Assembly (NCBI GenBank): GCA_937927625.1 | Contig: CALBSD010000070.1 | Location: 1-63,699 of the forward strand | DNA length: 63,699 nucleotides | Direction: 5' to 3' | Source of the DNA: an uncultured Actinomycetes bacterium | GTDB lineage: Bacteria > Actinomycetota > Acidimicrobiia > Acidimicrobiales > Ilumatobacteraceae | Made by a program: the position numbers and the translations under genes | Notes under the pieces: generated by a model | Told to the model about the DNA's origin: nothing | The model's input: the letters and a program-made list of their open reading frames with translations, nothing else | The model's database searches: none | Shown: positions 16,527-25,585 of the stretch, one piece after another | Position numbering within the stretch: the first letter of the stretch is position 1 | Layout of the letters: every line of letters begins with the position of its first letter

Positions 16527-17720
16527 TCAGAGCTTGACGGCGGACTTGAAGTCCGAGAGACGCGAGAGCGCTTCCCAGGTGAACTCAGGCTCGTTACGAC
16601 CGAAGTGGCCGTATGCGGCTGTCTTCGAGTAGATCGGACGCTTGAGGTCAAGGTCACGCACGATGGCGCCAGGACGGAGGTCAAAGACTTCGCGCACTGC
16701 AGCTTCGATGGACTCTTCGCTCACATTGTTTGTGCCGAATGTTTCCACCAAGATGCTAACGGGCTGTGCCATACCAATTGCGTATGCAACCTGTACTTCG
16801 CACTTGTCTGCCGCACCAGATGCAACGACGTGCTTTGCAACCCAGCGAGCGGCGTATGCAGCAGAGCGGTCCACCTTTGAAGGGTCCTTACCGGAGAATG
16901 CGCCACCACCGTGACGACCCATACCACCATATGTGTCAACGATTATCTTGCGGCCGGTTAGGCCGGTGTCTGCATGTGGTCCACCCAAAACGAACTTGCC
17001 GGTTGGGTTGATGTAGATCGCAGGATTGTCACCCTTGAATGCCTCAGGGATGGTGGGCAAGATGACCTGCTCGATGAGGTCAGGACGAATCTCAGTTTCA
17101 CGGTTCACACCATCGCGGTGCTGTGTGGAGATAAGAACTGTGGTCAGGCGAACTGGCTTGCCGTTCTCGTACTCAAAGGTGACCTGAGTCTTACCGTCAG
17201 GGCGAAGGTACGGCACGAGACCGCTCTTACGCACTTCGGTGAGACGCTCTGCCACGCGGTGAGCCAACCAAATTGGCAACGGCATGAGATCAGGAGTGTC
17301 GTTACATGCGTATCCGAACATCATTCCCTGGTCGCCAGCGCCCTGAGTGTTCAACACGTCTTCTGCGCTCTGACCGCTACGAAGTTCTTCCGACTTGTCA
17401 ACGCCCTGTGCGATGTCGGGGCTCTGTGCGTCAAGCGCAACAAGAACGCCGCAGGTGTTGCCATCGAAACCGAATGCTGCGTCGTTGTAGCCAATGCGAT
17501 TGATGGCTTCACGAGCGATCGCTGGGATGTCGACGTATGCGTCGGTGGTGATTTCACCGGACACGACGCAAAGACCCGTGGTGAGAAGTGTCTCACATGC
17601 AACGCGGCTGTTGGGGTCCTTCGCAAGAATGGCGTCAAGAACCGAGTCGGAAACTTGGTCCGCCATCTTGTCGGGGTGACCCTCGGTGACGCTTTCAGAT
17701 GTGAACGTGAAATTCCTCAC
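16527..17720 (-). CDS. metK: S-adenosylmethionine synthetase
   Basis: Makes SAM from methionine and ATP; 397 residues, full length. Signatures are FTSESVTEGHPDKMADQVSD near the N-terminus, GDQGMMFGYACND and GGGAFSGKDPSKVDRSAAY (the ATP-binding P-loop-like motif). The start is GTG at 17720 with a good AAGGAG ribosome site 5 nt upstream. It lies 16 nt after coaBC. Confidence 0.97.
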   Translation of the reverse strand: MRNFTFTSESVTEGHPDKMADQVSDSVLDAILAKDPNSRVACETLLTTGLCVVSGEITTDAYVDIPAIAREAINRIGYNDAAFGFDGNTCGVLVALDAQSPDIAQGVDKSEELRSGQSAEDVLNTQGAGDQGMMFGYACNDTPDLMPLPIWLAHRVAERLTEVRKSGLVPYLRPDGKTQVTFEYENGKPVRLTTVLISTQHRDGVNRETEIRPDLIEQVILPTIPEAFKGDNPAIYINPTGKFVLGGPHADTGLTGRKIIVDTYGGMGRHGGGAFSGKDPSKVDRSAAYAARWVAKHVVASGAADKCEVQVAYAIGMAQPVSILVETFGTNNVSEESIEAAVREVFDLRPGAIVRDLDLKRPIYSKTAAYGHFGRNEPEFTWEALSRLSDFKSAVKL

Positions 17721-17736
17721 GACAACTCCTTCGTGT

Positions 17737-18960
17737 TTACGGACGAGGGGCCGTCCGTGATTTGACCACGCTATCTAATACGGCAGTGGCGATATTGTTT
17801 TTGTCGGCCAGTTCGACCTGAATTTGCTGCCCATCGGCAGAAAGAATGGTCACCGCATTGGTGTCATGGCCGAATCCGACCCCTGGGGCCGAGACATCGT
17901 TAGCCACAATGAGGTCGAGATTCTTGCGCTGCAACTTGCCCTTGGCATTCGCAATGACGTCATCAGTTTCGGCCGCGAAGCCGACCAATGTCTGCCCTGC
18001 TGGCTTCGCAGCACCCAAACTCGCGAGGATGTCGGGAGTTGGCTCCAAGGTGATTTCCGGAATGCCATTGTGCTTTTTGATCTTGCCCTCAGCGGCTTGC
18101 ACGGGGCGAAAGTCTGCAACGGCAGCTGTCATCACCACGACATCGCTGCCAGGGGCATGGACACTCACAGCGTCAAGCATCTGCTGTGCGGTTTCAACCG
18201 GCACAACATTGACTCCGGGAAGAGACGAACGGTCGACCGTTGAAATGAGCGTGACCGAGGCACCACGCTTGTGCGCTTCTTCAGCAATGGCATAACCCTG
18301 CTTGCCACTCGAGCGATTAGCGATGACTCTCACAGCGTCGATGGGCTCGCGAGTACCACCGGCGGTGACAAGAACAGACATGCCTGCCATGTCGCGACCA
18401 CTGCCTGACATAGCCGCGTCGATTGCCGAAAGAATCGTTTCGGGATCAGCGAGTCGACCAGTGCCAACATCGCCACCGGCCAAGCGACCTTCTTGTGGGT
18501 CGACAACAATGACTCCGCGAGAACGAAGCAACGCAAGGTTGTCCTGCACCGATGGGTGTTCCCACATCTCGGTGTGCATTGCAGGACAAATAACGACTTG
18601 AGCGCGTGTGGCAATCAATGTTGCGACGAGAAGATCTTGCGAAAAGCCCATTGCATAAGCAGCAATGACACGTGCTGTCGCTGGCGCAACCACGATGAGG
18701 TCGGCAGTTTGTCCGAGACGCGTGTGCGGAATGGGCGATGCGTCATCCCACAAGCTTGTGTGCACGGGCTCTGAGGACAATGCCGAAACAGTCACGGGAC
18801 CAATGAAGCGATGTGCATCTTCAGTCATGATGGGCGCAACATGTGCACCTGCATCAACTAAACGACGAATGACCTCAACAGCTTTGTACGCAGCGATACC
18901 ACCGGAGATTCCGACAACAATGCGACGACCGCGTACCGATTCCATAGAACTGTGGCTCAC
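17737..18960 (-). CDS. coaBC: Bifunctional phosphopantothenoylcysteine decarboxylase/phosphopantothenate-cysteine ligase
   Basis: Two successive steps of coenzyme A synthesis in one protein of 407 residues. The N-terminal flavoprotein CoaC half has VVGISGGIAAYKAVEVIRRL, the HTRLGQ region and VICPAMHTEMWEHP (the PAMN-like motif). The C-terminal CoaB half has VTAGGTREPIDAVRVIANRS, KIKK and VGFAAETDD. The start is GTG at 18960; an internal ATG six codons on is also possible. It sits between rpoZ and metK, as in mycobacteria. Confidence 0.96.
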   Translation of the reverse strand: MSHSSMESVRGRRIVVGISGGIAAYKAVEVIRRLVDAGAHVAPIMTEDAHRFIGPVTVSALSSEPVHTSLWDDASPIPHTRLGQTADLIVVAPATARVIAAYAMGFSQDLLVATLIATRAQVVICPAMHTEMWEHPSVQDNLALLRSRGVIVVDPQEGRLAGGDVGTGRLADPETILSAIDAAMSGSGRDMAGMSVLVTAGGTREPIDAVRVIANRSSGKQGYAIAEEAHKRGASVTLISTVDRSSLPGVNVVPVETAQQMLDAVSVHAPGSDVVVMTAAVADFRPVQAAEGKIKKHNGIPEITLEPTPDILASLGAAKPAGQTLVGFAAETDDVIANAKGKLQRKNLDLIVANDVSAPGVGFGHDTNAVTILSADGQQIQVELADKNNIATAVLDSVVKSRTAPRP

Positions 18961-18988
18961 GCGGATTTTCTAAACGGGAAGAACCGGT

Positions 18989-19333
18989 CTATTCAGCGTC
19001 TGCTTCGGCGACGTCGGAAGCGTCATCACCGAATTCGCCAAATGCTTCTGCAGCTTCAAGTTCCATGTCGTCGAATGGAAGGCGCTCGATCTTGATGATC
19101 TTTTCAGCAGCGATTTCTTCGAAAGCAATGGACAATGGCTTGCGCGCAACGGAGGAAACCTGTGGTGGCACCATGTGGCCAAGTCCCTCACCCAACTGGT
19201 TGAAGTACGAGTTGATCTGGCGAGCACGGTACGAGGCAAGGGTGACCAATGCGAACTTCGAGCCCTCGATGCTGTCACGGTTGAGCAAGCTCTCGATGTT
19301 TGGGTGAATCATGGAGTCGTGTTGACGTGACAT
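18989..19333 (-). CDS. rpoZ: RNA polymerase omega subunit
   Basis: Small RNA polymerase subunit assisting beta-prime folding; 114 residues. The core NRDSIEGSKFALVTLASYRA followed by RQINSYFNQLGEG is the family signature, followed by a long acidic C-terminal tail rich in E, D and A. The ATG at 19333 has GGAGG 6 nt upstream; an alternative ATG lies seven codons inside. It is 26 nt after gmk. Confidence 0.95.
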   Translation of the reverse strand: MSRQHDSMIHPNIESLLNRDSIEGSKFALVTLASYRARQINSYFNQLGEGLGHMVPPQVSSVARKPLSIAFEEIAAEKIIKIERLPFDDMELEAAEAFGEFGDDASDVAEADAE

Positions 19334-19359
19334 GTGGGACCTCCGAAGTCGCTTAAAGG

Positions 19360-19914
19360 CTATCGGCGGGCGCTGCGGGCTGCACCGATAATGCCTTGAA
19401 TCTCAGCAACAGCACGCTCAAGGTCGTCGTTCACGATGACCACATCAGCCTGCTCGGCTCCCAGGCGTTCTTCGTCCTCGGCCTTTTTCAAGCGCAGTTG
19501 GACGTGCTCATCGGAGTCTCCCCGACCTTGCAGGCGACGACGCTGCTCTTCACGAGACGGAGGCTGGACGAAGACCAAAATGGCTTCGGGATGGCGTTCT
19601 TTGACCTGTTGGGCACCATGGAGCTCAATCTCAAGAACGATGTCCACGCCAGCATCGACTGCAGGCGATGGTGAACCGTAGAAATTCCCGAGGAATTCGG
19701 TCCACTCCAGGAATCCCCCCTGGTCGATTCGGTCCTGAAATGCGGCCTTGTCCACGAAGACATACGCATCTTCGGACTCCCCATCTCGGCGGGCACGTGT
19801 TGTCCATGAGCGGCTCAGCCACAAGGCAGGGTCGCGCTGAACAAGGGTTTCCACGATGGTTCCCTTTCCGGCTCCCCCGGGTCCAGAGACAATGACGATG
19901 ATGGGGTCGGTCAT
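19360..19914 (-). CDS. gmk: Guanylate kinase
   Basis: Phosphorylates GMP to GDP; 184 residues. The P-loop is SGPGGAGKGTIVETL near residues 10-24, followed by the GMP-binding SRSWTTRARRDGE, and FLEWTEFLGNFYGSP. The ATG overlaps the mIHF stop by 4 nt. Its position between mihF and rpoZ is the conserved actinobacterial order. Confidence 0.97.
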   Translation of the reverse strand: MTDPIIVIVSGPGGAGKGTIVETLVQRDPALWLSRSWTTRARRDGESEDAYVFVDKAAFQDRIDQGGFLEWTEFLGNFYGSPSPAVDAGVDIVLEIELHGAQQVKERHPEAILVFVQPPSREEQRRRLQGRGDSDEHVQLRLKKAEDEERLGAEQADVVIVNDDLERAVAEIQGIIGAARSARR

Positions 19915-20201
19915 ACGGCCTGCCCCACAGCCTGCTGGATGGATGCCTTTTGTGCCTCGGTGAGGTGGCCGAGACGAGCGAACGGATCAACGCCAATATC
20001 GGCCAGAAGACGACGACCCGCAACTTTGCCCAGCCCCGGAGTGACATCGAGAAGTTTCACCACATAGACCTGGGCTGCCAAAGAATCAATGGGATCGGCA
20101 AGAACCTGGAGAATGTGGCCACTCTGGGCCTTCTGCACAGCAGCAATTCGGGCGTTTCGAAGGCTTTTCACCATCTCGAAGTCGCTGACCGTGCTTTCCA
20201 T
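19911..20201 (-). CDS. mihF: Integration host factor, actinobacterial mIHF type
   Basis: Nucleoid-associated DNA-binding protein unrelated to the HU/IHF-alpha/beta family; 96 residues from the ATG at 20201. The helical N-terminus (EMVKSLRNARIAAVQKAQSG) leads to a helix-hairpin-helix region with LLDVTPGLGKVAGRRLLADI near residues 49-68. The frame is open upstream to 20303 without family similarity. TACAAT ends 6 nt before the ATG, a strong -10 match, so the mihF-to-priA operon probably starts here with a leaderless mRNA. Confidence 0.92.
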   Translation of the reverse strand: MESTVSDFEMVKSLRNARIAAVQKAQSGHILQVLADPIDSLAAQVYVVKLLDVTPGLGKVAGRRLLADIGVDPFARLGHLTEAQKASIQQAVGQAV

Positions 20202-20207
20202 GGGCCA

Positions 20208-20213
20208 ATTGTA
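20208..20213 (-). promoter_or_regulatory. Candidate -10 box of mihF
   Basis: TACAAT ends 6 nt before the mihF ATG, in the 55-bp gap after pyrD. No clear -35 is seen. Confidence 0.5.
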
Positions 20214-20256
20214 CTTGTGAGACCCAACAAGAACAGGTGACCTGCCCGTACCGCAC

Positions 20257-21207
20257 TTAGCGGTGGACGAGTGACGTGATGTCGGACCAGGAACTAGCCC
20301 CACGCTCTTGTGCGATCAAGGCAGCTTCACGCGCGATGCGCCACGTGGCAGCTGGCTCCGCAAATGACGCGGTGCCAATCTGCACTGCATCGGCACCGGC
20401 CATCATCATTTCGACGGCATCAGCACCAGAGGCGATGCCGCCCACTCCGATGATCTGAGCGTTCGGTAGAGCAACACGAACGTCGTGAACTGCTCGCACT
20501 GCAATTGGATGGATTGCAGGACCAGAGAGACCGCCACCGCCGTTGCCAAGAGTTGGTCGTCCAGTCTCAACATCGATCTGCATTCCGAGCATTGTGTTGA
20601 CAAGAGTGAGCGCATGGGCGCCAGCGTCCGTCACCGTTGTTGCCACCTCAACAATGCGATCGGTGTTTGCGCTGAGTTTTGCCCACACAGGAACTTGTAC
20701 TTGTGCACCGACTGCAGAAATGATCTGTCCGGCCAAAGAAGGATCATGTGCGATGATGCCGCTACGACCTTCAAGGTTTGGACATGACAAGTTCACTTCA
20801 ACTGCAGCGATGCGGTTTCCGGCAGCGCGCAGTTGATCGGCAGCTATGGAGTACTCCTGCACGGTGCGACCCCAGATGCTGACCACTGCTGTTGCATTCG
20901 CAGCTTCGAGTCGCGGAAGCGATTCATCCAACCACGCAACAACACCAGGTCCTTGCAATCCGACAGCATTCACCATGCCCGCACGAGCGAGATGAACTCG
21001 TGGCGATGGATTGCCTTGCCATGGTTCGTGGAACAAACTCTTTGCGACAGTCGCACCGAGTTCATTCAGCGGCATGTAGTGATTCAACTCAACGTCGTGC
21101 CCTGCAGTGCCCGAAGCAGTCATGAATGGAATCTTCAAGGAGACTCCACCCACTGTGACCGCACCCAGCGTGCGAAGTGCTGCAATTGCGCGACGTGAAT
21201 TCATCAT
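20257..21207 (-). CDS. pyrD: Dihydroorotate dehydrogenase, class 1 type
   Basis: Oxidises dihydroorotate to orotate in pyrimidine synthesis. It has 316 residues from the ATG at 21207, which overlaps the carB stop (ATGA; a second ATG follows). Motifs are NPSPRVHLARAGMVNAVGLQ with the FMN/substrate loop and EVNLSCPNLEG, where the cysteine is the class 1 catalytic base. Class 1B enzymes normally need PyrK as electron-transfer partner, but no pyrK is in the window. In mycobacteria this operon slot holds pyrF instead. Confidence 0.92.
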   Translation of the reverse strand: MMNSRRAIAALRTLGAVTVGGVSLKIPFMTASGTAGHDVELNHYMPLNELGATVAKSLFHEPWQGNPSPRVHLARAGMVNAVGLQGPGVVAWLDESLPRLEAANATAVVSIWGRTVQEYSIAADQLRAAGNRIAAVEVNLSCPNLEGRSGIIAHDPSLAGQIISAVGAQVQVPVWAKLSANTDRIVEVATTVTDAGAHALTLVNTMLGMQIDVETGRPTLGNGGGGLSGPAIHPIAVRAVHDVRVALPNAQIIGVGGIASGADAVEMMMAGADAVQIGTASFAEPAATWRIAREAALIAQERGASSWSDITSLVHR

Positions 21208-24200
21208 CGGCCGTGATACTCCTGCAATGAGCACACTTCCACTTCGGAGAGGCGTTGTTCCCACAAACCGTTCACAGCAGCAAGTGCTGCCTCTACCGTT
21301 GTCACCGACGACACGCGGTTGGAGTTTGCAGCCTTACGGATTGCTTCTCCGTCTTCACGTGAACCACGTCCGTGTGGAGTATTCACCACAAAACTGATTG
21401 CACCTTGCGCGACCAGTTCCACAGCATTGTCCATTGTGGAGCCTTCAATTTCCGACAACTTGCCCACCACGCGGTCAACAGGGAATCCGAACTTGGCGAG
21501 ATAAGAAGCGGTACCAGTTGTTGCAGCAACACCGAGTCCAAGATCACGCAATCGCTTTGCTACGACCAGACCTGCCGGCTTGTCGCCATCATTCAGTGAC
21601 AAGAAGACCATGCCCGACGTTGGCAACACAGTGCCTGCAGCTGTTTGTGACTTAACGAATGCACGACCGAAGGTGCGATCGATACCCATCACTTCACCTG
21701 TTGAACGCATTTCTGGTCCGAGCGCCGTGTCCACTTCTGGGAATCGGTTGAACGGAAGAACTGCTTCCTTCACCGAGACGTGTCCGCCGCTGACAGGAGG
21801 TGTCAGCAGTCCTTCGACGCGAAGTTCTTCGAGCGTTGCACCGAGCATCACGCGGCTTGCCACCTTCGCAAGTGGAACACCTGTTGCTTTCGCAACAAAC
21901 GGCACCGTACGTGATGCGCGTGGGTTTGCTTCGATGACATACACCGTTGTGCCGAGCACAGCGAACTGAACATTGATGAGTCCACGCACGTCAAGTGCGG
22001 TTGCAATTGACTTGGTGTATTCGCTGATGACTTCTACTACCCACGCAGGAAGCGTCTGTGGCGGAATCGCACAAGCAGAGTCACCAGAGTGAACGCCTGC
22101 TTCTTCCACGTGTTCCATGACTCCACCAATGAGTACTTCACCGGTGTGATCGCGAATAGCGTCGACGTCTACTTCAGTGGCATCTTCAAGGAAACGGTCG
22201 ATGAGAACGGGGCGCTCCGCTGAGAGGCCGCCTTCCTTACCAAGGCTTCCATCACTTGCCATTTGTTCCATTGCACGTTGCAGCGCATCTTGATCGTGAA
22301 CAATCTGCATTGCACGACCACCGAGCACATAGCTAGGACGTACAAGCACAGGGAAACCAACACGAGTTGCGATCACTTTTGCTTCATCGACCGTGACAGC
22401 TGTGCCACCCGGAGGCTGCGGGATGGAGAGCTGATTACACAACTGATTCCACTTCTCACGGTCCTCGGCAAGGTCAATCGAGTGCGGAGACGTACCGGCA
22501 ATCAACGCTGGGTCAATGAGACCGGATAACTTCAACGGTGTTTGTCCGCCGAGACTCACAATGACTTTCGGCGCTACCCCACCAGAGGCAATCGTTTCTG
22601 CAGCGATGACGTTCAAGACATCTTCACGAGTCAGCGGTTCGAAGTACAAACGGTCTGATGTGTCGTAGTCGGTGGAGACGGTCTCTGGGTTGCAGTTAAC
22701 CATCACTGTTTCGAAACCTGCGTCACGCAGCGCGAAACTGGAATGCACACAGCAATAGTCGAACTCAATTCCTTGACCAATGCGGTTTGGACCTGAACCC
22801 AAGATGATGACTCGAGGACGATCCGAGTGACGCACCTCTGTTTCATCTTCGTATGTTGAATAGTGATACGGAGTCTCGGCAGCGAACTCAGCACTGCATG
22901 TATCAACTGTCTTGTATGTAGGAATAACACCCAAAGACTCACGTTGAGCACGCACCGTCATTTCATCGGATGACCACAGGTACGCAAGCTGTGAGTCAGA
23001 GAAACCTAGACGCTTTGCCCGGCGCATCTGCGCGCGAGTGACGTTTTGGACCTTGATGTCAGCCATTGCATGACGTTCATCAATGATGATTTGCATCTGG
23101 TCAAGGAACCACACATCAATCTTTGTTGCCTCATGCACGCGATCGACACCCATGCCGCGTCGCAGTGCTTCGCCCACTTGGAAGATTCGCTCTGGTGTAG
23201 CAATCGCTGCTTTCGCCAGAAGTGCTGCATCATCAAGTGAGTCATAGAGAGATTCACCGGGATCACAATTGAGACCAAGTCGACCCTGCTCAAGAGAACG
23301 AAGGCCCTTCTGCAAACTTTCGGGGAAGGTACGACCGATGGCCATCGCTTCACCAACGCTCTGCATTTGTGTGCCGAGAATGCCGGAAGTGCCAGGCAAC
23401 TTCTCAAAGGCCCAACGAGGAATCTTTGTCACGACATAGTCAATGGTGGGCTCGAAACTTGCTGGTGTTGCACGAGTGATGTCATTAGGAATTTCATCCA
23501 ATGTGTAACCAACGGCCAACTTTGCTGCAATCTTGGCGATGGGGAAACCTGTCGCCTTTGATGCGAGTGCGGATGAGCGTGATACGCGTGGGTTCATCTC
23601 AATGACGACCATCTCACCGTTGGCAGGGTTCAGTGCGAACTGAACATTGGAGCCACCGGTTTCAACACCAACGCGACGGATGCAAGCAAGAGCGGCATCG
23701 CGCATCTTTTGATATTCCACATCAGACAAGGTCTGCGCAGGCGCAACCGTGATGGAGTCTCCGGTATGCACACCCATCGGATCGAAGTTCTCAATGCTGC
23801 AGATGATGACGCAGTTGTCTGCCTTATCTCGCATCACTTCAAGTTCATATTCCTTCCAGCCAACGATGGAAGTCTCAATGAGAATTTCTCGAATGGGGCT
23901 GGCATCAAGACCGTCAGTGACGATCTTCAAGAACTCTTCCATTGTGTTGGCAATGCCCGTACCGCGACCACCAAGAATGTACGCAGGACGAATGATGACC
24001 GGAAGACCGATCTCTTCAAGGACTGCGAGCGACTCTTCCATGTTGTGGGCAACACCACTCTTTGGAACATTGAGGCCAATCTCAATCATGGCTTGCTTGA
24101 ACTTGTCGCGGTCCTCTGCTGTTGCAATTGCTTCAGCGTTTGCACCGATGAGCTCTGGGGTTCCGGGAACTCCGACGAGTCCTTGCTCATACAAAGCCAT

Positions 24201-24497
24201 TGCAAGGTTGAGCCCTGTCTGACCACCAAGAGTTGGCAACACTGCATCGGGCTTTTCACGCTCGATGATCTTGGCGAGAATCTCTGGCGTGAGCGGTTCG
24301 ATGTACGTGCGATCCGCGAAGTCGGGGTCGGTCATAATCGTTGCTGGGTTTGAGTTCGCTAGAACGACTCGATATCCCTCTGACTTCAACACTCGACATG
24401 CCTGAGTACCTGAATAGTCAAACTCACATGCTTGGCCAATAACAATCGGGCCAGAACCGATGATGAGGATGTTGTGGATGTCATTACGGCGTGGCAT
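21204..24497 (-). CDS. carB: Carbamoyl-phosphate synthase large chain
   Basis: Synthesises carbamoyl phosphate from bicarbonate, ATP and CarA-derived ammonia for both pyrimidine and arginine routes. It has 1097 residues with two homologous ATP-grasp halves: the first with IIGSGPIVIGQACEFDYSGT, the second with ILGSGPNRIGQGIEFDYCCV. The MGS-like allosteric domain (about 950-1090) ends the protein. The TAATG overlap with carA couples their translation. Confidence 0.98.
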   Translation of the reverse strand: MPRRNDIHNILIIGSGPIVIGQACEFDYSGTQACRVLKSEGYRVVLANSNPATIMTDPDFADRTYIEPLTPEILAKIIEREKPDAVLPTLGGQTGLNLAMALYEQGLVGVPGTPELIGANAEAIATAEDRDKFKQAMIEIGLNVPKSGVAHNMEESLAVLEEIGLPVIIRPAYILGGRGTGIANTMEEFLKIVTDGLDASPIREILIETSIVGWKEYELEVMRDKADNCVIICSIENFDPMGVHTGDSITVAPAQTLSDVEYQKMRDAALACIRRVGVETGGSNVQFALNPANGEMVVIEMNPRVSRSSALASKATGFPIAKIAAKLAVGYTLDEIPNDITRATPASFEPTIDYVVTKIPRWAFEKLPGTSGILGTQMQSVGEAMAIGRTFPESLQKGLRSLEQGRLGLNCDPGESLYDSLDDAALLAKAAIATPERIFQVGEALRRGMGVDRVHEATKIDVWFLDQMQIIIDERHAMADIKVQNVTRAQMRRAKRLGFSDSQLAYLWSSDEMTVRAQRESLGVIPTYKTVDTCSAEFAAETPYHYSTYEDETEVRHSDRPRVIILGSGPNRIGQGIEFDYCCVHSSFALRDAGFETVMVNCNPETVSTDYDTSDRLYFEPLTREDVLNVIAAETIASGGVAPKVIVSLGGQTPLKLSGLIDPALIAGTSPHSIDLAEDREKWNQLCNQLSIPQPPGGTAVTVDEAKVIATRVGFPVLVRPSYVLGGRAMQIVHDQDALQRAMEQMASDGSLGKEGGLSAERPVLIDRFLEDATEVDVDAIRDHTGEVLIGGVMEHVEEAGVHSGDSACAIPPQTLPAWVVEVISEYTKSIATALDVRGLINVQFAVLGTTVYVIEANPRASRTVPFVAKATGVPLAKVASRVMLGATLEELRVEGLLTPPVSGGHVSVKEAVLPFNRFPEVDTALGPEMRSTGEVMGIDRTFGRAFVKSQTAAGTVLPTSGMVFLSLNDGDKPAGLVVAKRLRDLGLGVAATTGTASYLAKFGFPVDRVVGKLSEIEGSTMDNAVELVAQGAISFVVNTPHGRGSREDGEAIRKAANSNRVSSVTTVEAALAAVNGLWEQRLSEVEVCSLQEYHGR

Positions 24498-25585
24498 TAC
24501 TTGCCCTCCATCATTTCGGCGAATTGTGCAAAGAGATAACGACTGTCATGTGGCCCCGGCCCTGCTTCAGGGTGGTACTGCACACTGAAGGCACGATGCG
24601 ACTTCAAGCGCATTCCTTCATTCGTGTTGTCGTTGAGGTTGAGATGCGTGATGTCTGCGACTGCAGCAAGTGAGTCGGGGTCAACACAGAAGTTGTGGTT
24701 TTGGCTCGTGATTTCCACTGCGCCAGTTGCAAGGTTTCGCACTGGATGGTTGCCGCCATGGTGACCAAACGGAAGCTTGAACGTGTGACCATCGAATGCA
24801 CGTGACAAGAGTTGGTGACCAAGACAAATTCCGAATGTTGGTGTGCCGGCTTCGACAATGGCGCGAATGGCAGCTGTTGCTCCCCCCACCATCTCTGGGT
24901 CACCAGGTCCGTTAGAGAGGAAGACACCCTGCGGAGCCATCGCTAAAACTTCTTCGGCAGTTGTCGAGGCTGGCACCACTGTGACTGTCGCGATTTCTGC
25001 AAGGCAGGAAAGAATCGTTGACTTAATGCCGAAGTCGTAGGCGACAACTTTAAATTTTCCGTTGCCGTAGTTATAGGCAGCAGGAGTTGTGACCTGGCTG
25101 ACCAGGTCGATTCCGGCTGTACCGCTGTCGGCTTTTGCTGCGGCCAGCAAACTTGCTTGGTCTGCAGTACCAAATGCTCCACGGAGTGAACCCGAGTCAC
25201 GAAGGATGCGAGTGAGACGACGTGTGTCAATTCCAGCGATGCCGGGAAGAGAATGCGCCTTCAACATTGCATCAAGACTCTGTTCGCTACGCCAGTTACT
25301 TTCACGTCGCGCCATGTCGCGCACGATGACACCGCGAGCAAATGTTCCGCGAGACTCGTCATCAAGATGCGTTGTGCCGTAGTTACCGATGTGCGATGTC
25401 GTGAAGGTGATGATTTGACCGGCATACGAAGGGTCTGTCATCACTTCTTGGTAACCAGTCAAGGTGGTGTTGAACACAACTTCACCCACTGCGATTCCGT
25501 TTGCAGGAACGTGGCCAATTGCCTCGCCCTCAAATACAGAGCCATCCTCGAGAACGAGAGCTATTTCGGTAATTGCATTACTCAC
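24497..25585 (-). CDS. carA: Carbamoyl-phosphate synthase small chain
   Basis: Glutaminase subunit that channels ammonia to CarB; 362 residues. The class I glutamine amidotransferase domain shows FLSNGPGDPE, the nucleophile elbow FGICLGHQLLSRAF, and the His-Glu pair in QYHPEAGPGPHDS. The ATG overlaps the pyrC stop by 4 nt. Confidence 0.97.
   Translation of the reverse strand: MSNAITEIALVLEDGSVFEGEAIGHVPANGIAVGEVVFNTTLTGYQEVMTDPSYAGQIITFTTSHIGNYGTTHLDDESRGTFARGVIVRDMARRESNWRSEQSLDAMLKAHSLPGIAGIDTRRLTRILRDSGSLRGAFGTADQASLLAAAKADSGTAGIDLVSQVTTPAAYNYGNGKFKVVAYDFGIKSTILSCLAEIATVTVVPASTTAEEVLAMAPQGVFLSNGPGDPEMVGGATAAIRAIVEAGTPTFGICLGHQLLSRAFDGHTFKLPFGHHGGNHPVRNLATGAVEITSQNHNFCVDPDSLAAVADITHLNLNDNTNEGMRLKSHRAFSVQYHPEAGPGPHDSRYLFAQFAEMMEGK

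Noticed and set aside
16974..17765. 263-codon plus-strand frame opposite metK
   Set aside because: It is antisense to metK, with composition typical of a shadow frame and no homology that I recognise.
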